34,241 nucleotides of DNA from the NCBI GenBank assembly GCA_021413735.1, contig JAIOPV010000167.1, positions 1 to 34,241 of the forward strand. The letters are read 5' to 3'. The notes below the pieces were generated by a model that was not told the DNA's origin, did not search any database, and saw only the letters and a list, made by a program, of their open reading frames with translations. Source of the DNA: Planctomycetota bacterium. GTDB lineage: Bacteria; Planctomycetota; Planctomycetia; Gemmatales; Gemmataceae. Positions within the stretch are counted from its first letter, which is position 1. Each line of letters opens with the position of its first letter. Below are positions 7,702 through 14,301 of this stretch, piece by piece. Position numbers and translations under genes: made by a program.

Positions 7702-8514
7702 TCACTTCACCGCGACGCTATACAAATCGAACTTGCCGTTGCGTTCGCCGACGAACACGACCGATTTGCCGTCGGGGTGCCAGGTAGCGTAGTCGTCGCG
7801 CTCGGCATGATCGGTGAGTCGCACCAAGCCGGTGCCGTCGAGGTTCACGGCGTGGATGTCGTAGTTGCCGTCGCGGTTCCAGGTGAACGCGAGTCGCTTC
7901 CCGTCCGGCGACCAGCATGGCCGCGCCTGCATTCCTTCGAGCTTGATGACTCGCTTCACGTCGCTGCCGTCGGCGTTCATCACATAGAGGTCGAACTCGC
8001 CGTCGCGGCTCGAACAGAATGCGATCTGTTTGCCGTCGGGTGAGTACGCGGGCCAGTTGTTGATGCCGCCCGCAGTCAGCGTCTTGCGATCCTTGCCGTC
8101 ACGCCCCACCGACGCGATCTCTTGCCCGTTCGCTGCGGGAATCGCAAAGCAAACTCGCTCGCCCTTAGGATGGATGCTCGGCTTGCGAACGCTCGCGAAG
8201 CCGCCGCCCGGATCGAAGACCGCATCCTTCGCGGTGGCCGCTTCGCGGATGACGAGCTTCATGTTGAGGTTGCCGCGACTCTGTACGAAGGCGTAGTTCG
8301 CGGCGTCGGCCGTGAACGTGACCTCGAACTCGTTCGTGGTGGCGTCGGGATGCAACTTCGTGCTGGTTTTATCGCTCAGCTTGAGTCGCATGAGCCGCAT
8401 TTGCACTGGCGATTCGAGCAGCGTGTAAACCAACTCGTCGCCGCCCTTGAGGAAGAGCGGATCTTGCTTGAGGGTGCCGTCGGTCGTGAGCCGCACGGGA
8501 TCAGAAGAGTTCAT
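7702..8514 (-). CDS. TolB-like PD40/WD40 beta-propeller protein
   Basis: A 270-aa beta-propeller built from PD40-type (TolB C-terminal) repeats, probably a binding module; no catalytic domain is present. Seen: successive blades with the SPDGK/HPDGK signature (IHPKGERVCFA, YSPDGKQIAF.SSRDGEFDLYVMN, WSPDGKRLAFTWNRDGNYDIHAVN, WHPDGKSVVFVGERNGKFDLYSV), about five to six blades. There is no signal peptide, unlike its neighbours, so it is either cytosolic or exported another way. Its ATG overlaps the end of the DUF1501 gene by 14 nt (8501-8514), implying translational coupling with that gene. Such DUF1501-propeller pairs make sense in planctomycetal surface or degradative loci, but the role is not known. 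Confidence 0.88.
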   Translation of the reverse strand: MNSSDPVRLTTDGTLKQDPLFLKGGDELVYTLLESPVQMRLMRLKLSDKTSTKLHPDATTNEFEVTFTADAANYAFVQSRGNLNMKLVIREAATAKDAVFDPGGGFASVRKPSIHPKGERVCFAIPAANGQEIASVGRDGKDRKTLTAGGINNWPAYSPDGKQIAFCSSRDGEFDLYVMNADGSDVKRVIKLEGMQARPCWSPDGKRLAFTWNRDGNYDIHAVNLDGTGLVRLTDHAERDDYATWHPDGKSVVFVGERNGKFDLYSVAVK

Positions 8515-9829
8515 GAATCGCCCTCATGTTGGGGAGGACTCGCAACTCGGCTCGCGCCTGTGTGTCGAGGCCAGCCAACTCCAGAATCGTCGCGCCCACC
8601 ATGCCCGGCGTGAATGGTTCCGTCAGTGGAGCGCTGCCGGTTGCGTCGCTGTCGCCGATCATCGCGCCGCCACGAACGCCGCAACCCGCCCACATCGAGA
8701 AGTAACATTGCGGCCAGTGGTCGCGGCTCGCCTGCCCGTTGATCTTCGGCGTGCGACCGAACTCGCCCATCGCCACGACGAGCGTGCTATCCAACATGCC
8801 ACGGTCTCGCAGGTCATCGAGGAGGGCGCTATATACGCGGTCGAAGATCGGACCGTGGCGATCCGGCAGCAGGTCGAAGTTGAAGACGTGCGTATCCCAG
8901 CCGAAGTCGCAATTCGGCGTCATCGCTTCAACGTACTGACTCCAGTTCACCTGAATGTACGGCACGCCCGCCTGAGCGAGTCGCCTCGCCAGCAAGCACG
9001 ACTGCCCGAACGACGTTTGCCCGTAAGCCTCGCGAACCGCTTGCTTTTCCTGTGCGAGATCGAGAGCCTTGCGGGCGTCCGGGTTGGTGAGCAGACCGTA
9101 AGCTCGCTTCTGAGTGACGTCCCATTTGTCGAACGTGGCACGGTCTGCTTCACGGTTCAGGCGGTCGAGGTCACCGAGCAGTTTGCGACGATCATCGAGC
9201 GCTGCGGGCGAAAGCCCATCGATTAACTTCAACGCAGGAATGTCGGTCTCGCCCTTCTCGGAGCAGCCGACGAGGAACGGGTCGTAGTTGCGTCCCCAGT
9301 TGCCGCCGCCGAAGCCCTTCATGGGGCCGACGACATCACGCGGGTTGCCACGCCCGAGCGCCATGAACGAGGGCAGGTCTTTTGCGCCGCGATGCCGTGC
9401 CACGATGGACCCGAAGTTCGGCACCTCTGCGTCTTTGCCTTCGAGCATGCCGGTTAGTCCGATGGAGCCGGCTTTGAGGTGGTCGCCGTCGAAGTTCACC
9501 ATCGAGCGAATGAGGGCGAAGCGATCGGAGCGTGCGGCCGTTTTCGGGAACAGCTCCGTGAAGCGAACGCCGGTGGTTTTGGTCTGGATGGTGCCGAAAG
9601 GCCCGCGAATTTCCGCCGCCGCGTTGGGCTTCGGGTCGAACGTGTCGATGTGGCTCGGCGCACCCCACAGCCACAGCACGATGACGCTTTTCGCTTTCGT
9701 TTCCAGGGGAACCGCAGCGGTCCGACCACCCAGACCGAATGCGAGTGGTGCCGACGCTGCCGCTGACAGGAACGAGCGTCTCGACATGCCGCCGTGCAGT
9801 GACGAGCGGAAACTGCCGACCTCAAACAT
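8501..9829 (-). CDS. DUF1501 family protein with Tat signal (first copy)
   Basis: DUF1501 protein, an alkaline-phosphatase/sulfatase-like fold family abundant in planctomycetes, exported and of unknown substrate. Seen in the 442 aa: a twin-arginine signal MSRRSFLSAAASAPLAFGLG (from about residue 15), VIVLWLWGAPSHIDTFDPKP with the family's W-GAPSH-x-DTFDPKP motif, RFTELFP, IRSM, and a C-terminal VAMGEFGRTPKIN..ASRDHWPQ segment, the DUF1501 hallmark with the conserved GEFGRTP and RDHW. ATG at 9829 is preceded by AGGA at suitable distance; the internal MSRRSF is a possible alternative start that would bring the Tat motif to the N-terminus. It is coupled by overlap to the propeller gene downstream. 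Usually DUF1501 genes pair with PSCyt1/DUF1549 genes; this copy does not. Confidence 0.94.
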   Translation of the reverse strand: MFEVGSFRSSLHGGMSRRSFLSAAASAPLAFGLGGRTAAVPLETKAKSVIVLWLWGAPSHIDTFDPKPNAAAEIRGPFGTIQTKTTGVRFTELFPKTAARSDRFALIRSMVNFDGDHLKAGSIGLTGMLEGKDAEVPNFGSIVARHRGAKDLPSFMALGRGNPRDVVGPMKGFGGGNWGRNYDPFLVGCSEKGETDIPALKLIDGLSPAALDDRRKLLGDLDRLNREADRATFDKWDVTQKRAYGLLTNPDARKALDLAQEKQAVREAYGQTSFGQSCLLARRLAQAGVPYIQVNWSQYVEAMTPNCDFGWDTHVFNFDLLPDRHGPIFDRVYSALLDDLRDRGMLDSTLVVAMGEFGRTPKINGQASRDHWPQCYFSMWAGCGVRGGAMIGDSDATGSAPLTEPFTPGMVGATILELAGLDTQARAELRVLPNMRAIHELF

Positions 9830-9934
9830 GGTCGTTCCTCGCGGGGAGAAGCGGGACAGGCGGGTTCACTCGGCGGGATGGAGCAAGCACGATTATACCT
9901 GACGCGGCCCCATTGCCATCACGCGAAATTCGAT

Positions 9935-9984
9935 TCGCCGCTTGCGGCTTCGCAGGCTGTGGCCTGCGAAGCCGCAAGCGGCGA
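9935..9984. repeat. Perfect 23-bp inverted repeat with 4-nt loop
   Basis: Arms 9935-9957 and 9962-9984 are perfect reverse complements around the loop TGTG. It lies in the 298-base gap between the divergent DUF1501 and desaturase genes, so both promoters must be nearby and it is unlikely to be a simple terminator. The rest of the gap shows nothing I recognise, apart from an AT-rich patch (GTAAATTTTG) at 10081-10090 near the desaturase start. Confidence 0.85.
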
Positions 9985-10127
9985 GACCAAGTCGTCCGTC
10001 TGTGCGGATTGTGCGGGGTTGTGGTGGGTTTCGTGCGGCTTCCGGGCAGTGTCTCGACTCGCGGCGCGGCGTCGGATGAGGTAAATTTTGCGCAGCCTAC
10101 CCTGCTTCACACACGCGGAACGCATAC

Positions 10128-10937
10128 ATGACGCTGTCGCCACTGACCCCGGAGGATCCCGAGATCCAAGCCAAGATGTGGAATGTCTTCCGCGACTATT
10201 TCGACGCCGCCGAGAAAAAGCGTCGCTGGAATATGAACGAAGACATTCCGTGGGATCAGTGCAATCCGAACATCGACCCCGCGATTGCAGACGTCATCGA
10301 GACGTTCTGCATGATCGAGTTGTACCTGCCCGATTACGTCAGCAAGCAGATGCCGCAGGTTCGCAACAATAAGGGCCGGGCGTGGATGCTCGCGAGCTGG
10401 GGCTACGAAGAATCGAAGCACTCGATGGTGCTGAACGACTGGATGCTGCGAGGCAAGCACCGGACCGAGAAGCAACTGACCGAGATGGATAACAGCGTCT
10501 TCGAGCGGGAGTGGAACCTGCGGTACAACGATCCGCTGGCAACAGTCGTGTACACAATGGTTCAAGAAGTCGCGACGCGGGTGAACTATCGAAACCTGCG
10601 GAAAATCGCGGGCGGCAAGTGTCCGACGCTCGACAGCGTGCTCGAACTGATCCAGATCGACGAGGCGGCACACGGCCACTTCTTCCGCTCGATGGTGTCG
10701 ATCTATCTGGAACACGACCGCGCCGCGACGCTTGAGCGAATCAAGATGGTGCTGAACGGCTTCGCGATGCCGGTCGACCACTTGCTCTCCGACGGCCGCC
10801 GCCGCCTCGGTGCGGTGAAGTCGCTGGGCATCTTCGACGAGAAGCTGTTCTTCAACGAGGTCGCGACCCCATTGCTGAACCAGCTCGGCTTGACGCGAAA
10901 CGACCTCCGCGGCCCGAAGATTCACAAGGTAACGTGA
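10128..10937 (+). CDS. Acyl-ACP desaturase (soluble di-iron, fatty acid desaturase type 2)
   Basis: Soluble ferritin-like di-iron enzyme that introduces a double bond into acyl-ACP, using O2 and ferredoxin; likely involved in membrane lipid unsaturation. Seen in the 269 aa: the four-helix-bundle ligands Glu64 in MIELYLPDY, E94-E95-S-K-H98 (the EExxH motif), Glu147 in MVQEVAT, and D178-E179-A-A-H182 (the DExxH motif), matching the E / EExxH / E / DExxH pattern of plant stearoyl-ACP desaturase and mycobacterial DesA. Length is at the short bacterial end. ATG at 10128 has a weak GGAA upstream. Its last 16 nt overlap the 3' end of the convergent aminotransferase gene. Regiospecificity cannot be told from sequence. 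Confidence 0.9.
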   Translation: MTLSPLTPEDPEIQAKMWNVFRDYFDAAEKKRRWNMNEDIPWDQCNPNIDPAIADVIETFCMIELYLPDYVSKQMPQVRNNKGRAWMLASWGYEESKHSMVLNDWMLRGKHRTEKQLTEMDNSVFEREWNLRYNDPLATVVYTMVQEVATRVNYRNLRKIAGGKCPTLDSVLELIQIDEAAHGHFFRSMVSIYLEHDRAATLERIKMVLNGFAMPVDHLLSDGRRRLGAVKSLGIFDEKLFFNEVATPLLNQLGLTRNDLRGPKIHKVT

Positions 10938-12313
10938 GACGTTGCGGTCAGCACTTCGTCGAGACAATCGACCAGGAAATCGGCATCGTCGCGTGTCAGG
11001 CACATCGGCGGCTTGATCCGCAACACGTTGCCGTGCAAGCCGCCCTTGCCGATCAGCAAGCCGCGTTCTTTCGCCAGTTCCAGCACGTTCGCAGCCTCCG
11101 TGTTTGCCGGCTCCTTCGTCCTGCGATCACGAACCAACTCCACTCCGAGCATCAGCCCCATTCCACGCACTTCGCCGATGAGCGGTTGCCGTTCCGCGAG
11201 TGCGAGCAGTCGTTGCTTCAAGTGGTTGCCGATGTCGTGGGCGTTCTGCTGAATGTGGTCGCGGTCGATGATGTCGAGCGTCGCGAGCCCTTGCGTCATG
11301 CTGATCGGGTTGCCGCCGAAGGTATTGAAGTGAATTCGCTTCGCCATCATCGCGGCGATCTTCGGACTGGTCACGCACGCACCGAGCGGAGCGCCGTTGC
11401 CGATGCCCTTCGCCATCGTCACGAGATCCGGCGTCACCCCCCAGTTCTCGAAGCCCCAGAACTTCGTGCCCGTGCGGCCGAAGCCTGTCTGCACCTCATC
11501 AGCGATGCACAGACCGCCGTGTCGCCGCACGATCTCGTACACGATGCCGAAATACTCCGGCGGTGGAGTCACCACACCGCCCACGCCCTGAATCGGTTCG
11601 CCGATGAAGCACGCCACTTGTCCTGATGTCTCGTAGCGAATCAACGGCTCGACATCCTTTGCACATCGCACGTCGCACGACGGATACGTGAGCCCATACG
11701 GACAACGGTAGCAGTAACCCGGCGTTGCATGCTTCACGTTCATGCTCGGGTTCGTGGGGAACTTCCAGGTGCCGACAGCCGTGAGTGACATCGCGCCTTG
11801 CGTGCCGCCGTGGTAGCCGTTCCGCAGGCTGATGATGTCGCTGTTGCCGGTGAACTCACGCGACGACAGCACCGCGATTTCGTTCGCCTCGCTTCCAGAG
11901 TTCGTGAAGTAACTGACGCTCAACCCGCTGTCCGTCGGCATGTGCTCGGCCAATCGCTTTCCGAATTCGCCGACCGCCGGATGAAGGTAGATCGTCGTCG
12001 TGTGTTGAAGCGTCCCGAGTTGCTGCTGAACTCGCTTCACGATCTCCGGATGACAGTGCCCGACCGACACGCTGACGATGCCCGCGAAACCGTCGAGGTA
12101 GCGCTTGCCAGTTTCGTCCCAGAGATACTGCATGTGCCCTTCGACGACGAGCAGCGGATCGCGGTAATACGTGAGCAACCCCGGCGTGAGGTATTGCTTG
12201 CGGAGCGCGAGAACCTCGTCTCGCGGTGGTCCGGCATAGGACTTGGGAACGTGGCTGGTGACGGGCAGCTCTTTGCGGAAGCGTGCGGCGCTCATGGTGG
12301 GCTCGTGCGGCAT
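10922..12313 (-). CDS. Class III PLP aminotransferase (AGXT2-like)
   Basis: PLP-dependent class III (ornithine-type) aminotransferase. The overall sequence resembles alanine-glyoxylate aminotransferase 2 (AGXT2) rather than ArgD or GabT. Seen in the 463 aa: LLVVEGHMQYLWDETGKRYLD, GIVSVSVGHCHPEIVK, TNSGSEANE (phosphate-binding loop), the GYHGGTQGA segment, FIGEPIQGVGG, CIADEVQTGFGRTG with the Asp that contacts the PLP ring nitrogen, and MAKGIGNGAPLGA with the Schiff-base Lys. An inserted Cys pair region (CYRCPYG, SCDVRC) is present in the middle, as in AGXT2-like bacterial proteins. Start ATG at 12313 is kept, but ATG at 12295 is equally possible; neither has a strong ribosome binding site. 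Substrates are not certain; amino donors such as alanine or beta-aminoisobutyrate are plausible. Confidence 0.9.
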   Translation of the reverse strand: MPHEPTMSAARFRKELPVTSHVPKSYAGPPRDEVLALRKQYLTPGLLTYYRDPLLVVEGHMQYLWDETGKRYLDGFAGIVSVSVGHCHPEIVKRVQQQLGTLQHTTTIYLHPAVGEFGKRLAEHMPTDSGLSVSYFTNSGSEANEIAVLSSREFTGNSDIISLRNGYHGGTQGAMSLTAVGTWKFPTNPSMNVKHATPGYCYRCPYGLTYPSCDVRCAKDVEPLIRYETSGQVACFIGEPIQGVGGVVTPPPEYFGIVYEIVRRHGGLCIADEVQTGFGRTGTKFWGFENWGVTPDLVTMAKGIGNGAPLGACVTSPKIAAMMAKRIHFNTFGGNPISMTQGLATLDIIDRDHIQQNAHDIGNHLKQRLLALAERQPLIGEVRGMGLMLGVELVRDRRTKEPANTEAANVLELAKERGLLIGKGGLHGNVLRIKPPMCLTRDDADFLVDCLDEVLTATSHVTL

Positions 12314-12410
12314 GGGAAGCGTGCGGTGTGTTCTGTTGTAGCTCGCATTCCGACGCTGACAGCATTCCTTTCCGGTGGTAACATCGAATCATCACCCATC
12401 AGGAGTACCA

Positions 12411-12638
12411 ATGCCGCCAACCATCGCAGAGTTGGGACTCGACCGCCTCACCCGCGAAGAACGACTCGCACTTGTGCAAGAGTTGTGGGACAGCATCGCG
12501 GCCGAATGGGGATCGCTCCTCACGGATGCGCAACGGGCCGAACTCGACCGCCGAGCCGACGAGGATGACGCCAACCCCGACGACGTCATCCCGTGGGAGC
12601 AGGTGAAAGCGGAAGGTCGTGCGAGGTTCAAATCGTGA
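12411..12638 (+). CDS. Addiction-module antitoxin (TIGR02574/PF09720 type)
   Basis: A 75-aa antitoxin of the putative addiction module family paired with RelE/ParE toxins. Seen: LDRLTREERLALVQELWDSI, the family's typical helix (L..ER..L...LW.SI), followed by an acidic RRADEDDANPDDVIPWEQV and a basic end RARFKS, the usual W-E-x-V ending. ATG at 12411 has AGGAG at 12401-12405; the in-frame ATG at 12375 has no such site. The stop codon overlaps the GTG of the toxin gene (GTGA), the tight coupling expected for antitoxin-first modules. The complex probably represses its own promoter, which would lie in 12314-12410, shared with the divergent aminotransferase gene. Confidence 0.88.
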   Translation: MPPTIAELGLDRLTREERLALVQELWDSIAAEWGSLLTDAQRAELDRRADEDDANPDDVIPWEQVKAEGRARFKS

Positions 12639-12931
12639 GCCTTCCAGTCGTATTGCGGACTGTCGCGAGAGCGGAATATCTCGGAGCCATTGCGTACTAC
12701 GAGTCAGAACAACCTGGCCTTGGTGCGGACTTCGAGTCTGCTGTGCAGATCGTTCTCGATGTTATTGCCAATACCCCCGAGCGATATCCCATTGCTCGCC
12801 GAGACATCCGCGAAGCACCAACCCAACGATTCCCATTCTGTGTGTACTATCGTGTCCGGAAGGATCGGGTCGTTGTAATTGCTGTGTTTCACCAATCTCG
12901 CGATCCAGCAGAGTGGCAAGCTCGTTCCTGA
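12635..12931 (+). CDS. RelE/ParE superfamily toxin
   Basis: A 98-aa toxin of the ParE/RelE fold, acting either on gyrase (ParE) or on ribosome-bound mRNA (RelE); sequence favours the ParE-like group common with this antitoxin. Seen: ARAEYLGAIAYYESEQPGLG at the N-terminal helices, I..TPERYPIARRDIREAPTQRFPFCVYYRV, and VVVIAVFHQSRDPAEW.AR, the characteristic C-terminal strand and R-D-P-x-x-W end. GTG at 12635 overlaps the antitoxin stop and gives the normal ParE length; the longer open frame starts inside the antitoxin and lacks a suitable start. The module sits directly before sbcD, with 54 nt between. Confidence 0.88.
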   Translation: MSLPVVLRTVARAEYLGAIAYYESEQPGLGADFESAVQIVLDVIANTPERYPIARRDIREAPTQRFPFCVYYRVRKDRVVVIAVFHQSRDPAEWQARS

Positions 12932-12985
12932 ACGGTTCACATCTGACCTTTCACACGGTGGCACGTCCCGGCACAATACCGGGGT

Positions 12986-14218
12986 ATGAAAATCCTTCAC
13001 ACAGCCGACTGGCACCTCGGCGACCGGCTCGGTCGCATCGACCGCACCCACGATCTCCGCGTCGCGGTCGAGCGGGTCGCCACATATTGCAAAGACGAAA
13101 ACGTCGATGTGCTGCTCGTCGCCGGCGACCTCTTCAGCGAACTCGCACGCCCCGACGCCCTCCGCGAAACCATTCGCCACTGGCAGGAAGCATTCCGAGG
13201 CTTCCTCGAATCGGGTGGCACAATCATCACGCTCACCGGCAACCACGACAACGAGAACTTCTGCCAAACGCTCGTGAGTGCTATGTCGCTCGCTGCCCCC
13301 ACGCTTGGGCACATGGGCGAAACCGTGCCGCCGGGTCGGTTGTACCTCGCTGCCGACCCCACGTTCATCAGACTCGAAGACCGACTCGGCGGCTTTCCCG
13401 TTCAGTTCGTGCTGATGCCGTACCCGACGCCGAGCCGGTTCTTCAAGGGCGAAGCGGCCCTCAAGTACGGCAGCCCCGAAGAGAAGAACAAGTTGCTGGT
13501 GAAGGCGTGGTCCGACGCCCTCCGCGAAATCCGGGCACATCCGAAGTACGACCTCAAGGCGCCCGCGGTCCTCGGGGCACACGTTCACGTTCACGGATCG
13601 ACCGTTGGTCCAAGTCTGTTTCGCATCACGGAAGAGGAAGATGTGGTCGTGGAAGGGTCGGAGCTGCCGCAGCAGTTCGACTACGTTGCCCTCGGGCACA
13701 TTCACAAACCGCAGTGGCTCGGCGCGAAGCACGTTCGCTATTCCGGTAGCATCGAACGCATGGACCTCGGCGAACAGGGCGACCAAAAAGGCGTCGTGAT
13801 TGTCGAGATTGGTCAGGACGGTCGGAATGGTGATCCGGTGGTGTTGCCGATGCCGTCGACGCCGATCTACGAAGTGAACGTGATTCACCCGTCGGAGACG
13901 CTGCCGCAACTGAAGCTGGAGTACCCCAACGCCCAGAACGATCTGGTGAACCTGCACATTCGCTACACGGCGGGCACGGATCAGTTGGAGGAAGTGCTGC
14001 GGGAACTCGATCGCATCTTCCCCCGTTGGTACGCACGCGACTGGCAGGAAACCGGAGCGCTCGGGCCAACGTTGGCAGGCGAGGAACGGGCCGGCACTAA
14101 AAGCTTCGGTGAGACCGTGCGCGACTACCTCGGGCAAGAGTTGATTCAGCACGACGAGAAGGAACGGCAAGCGATTCTGAACATCGCCGATGGACTATTG
14201 AAGGACATGGAAACGTGA
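12986..14218 (+). CDS. sbcD: SbcD/Mre11-type DNA repair nuclease subunit
   Basis: Metallophosphoesterase nuclease subunit of the SbcCD complex, a Mn-dependent exo/endonuclease that opens DNA hairpins and processes double-strand breaks. Seen in the 410 aa: phosphoesterase motif I as MKILHTADWHLGD (D8, H10), motif II LLVAGDLFSE (D48), motif III LTGNHDNE, then GAHVHVHG and ALGHIHKPQ supplying the later metal His residues. The C-terminal capping region (YEVNVIHPSETLPQL, then LHIRYTAG) fits Mre11-type proteins. ATG at 12986 begins directly with the catalytic motif. sbcC follows 83 nt downstream, and the gap is filled by a 60-bp palindrome. The pair forms the expected two-gene operon. Confidence 0.95.
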   Translation: MKILHTADWHLGDRLGRIDRTHDLRVAVERVATYCKDENVDVLLVAGDLFSELARPDALRETIRHWQEAFRGFLESGGTIITLTGNHDNENFCQTLVSAMSLAAPTLGHMGETVPPGRLYLAADPTFIRLEDRLGGFPVQFVLMPYPTPSRFFKGEAALKYGSPEEKNKLLVKAWSDALREIRAHPKYDLKAPAVLGAHVHVHGSTVGPSLFRITEEEDVVVEGSELPQQFDYVALGHIHKPQWLGAKHVRYSGSIERMDLGEQGDQKGVVIVEIGQDGRNGDPVVLPMPSTPIYEVNVIHPSETLPQLKLEYPNAQNDLVNLHIRYTAGTDQLEEVLRELDRIFPRWYARDWQETGALGPTLAGEERAGTKSFGETVRDYLGQELIQHDEKERQAILNIADGLLKDMET

Positions 14219-14229
14219 ACGTGATTCTC

Positions 14230-14289
14230 GTTTAGCCGCAGGCCCAACGGGCCGCGAGGCCTCGCGGCCCGTTGGGCTTGCGGCTAAAC
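14230..14289. repeat. 60-bp near-perfect palindrome without spacer, between sbcD and sbcC
   Basis: Arms 14230-14259 and 14260-14289 are reverse complements at 29 of 30 positions with no loop bases between them. It starts GTTTAGCCGC and ends GCGGCTAAAC; the core is GGGCCGCGAGGCCTCGCGGCCC. It occupies most of the sbcD-sbcC gap. A transcript crossing it would form a very stable hairpin, yet no U tract follows on the coding strand, so it is more likely an inserted repeat or mRNA-stability element than a terminator. Confidence 0.93.
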
Positions 14290-14301
14290 ACGGGGTGACG
14301 A

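Noticed and set aside
12411-14218. Toxin-antitoxin pair plus sbcD/sbcC as a possible composite defence island
   Set aside because: Each part is a standard housekeeping or addiction module; no extra defence gene is linked and the toxin module has its own tight overlap. Nothing supports a joint system.
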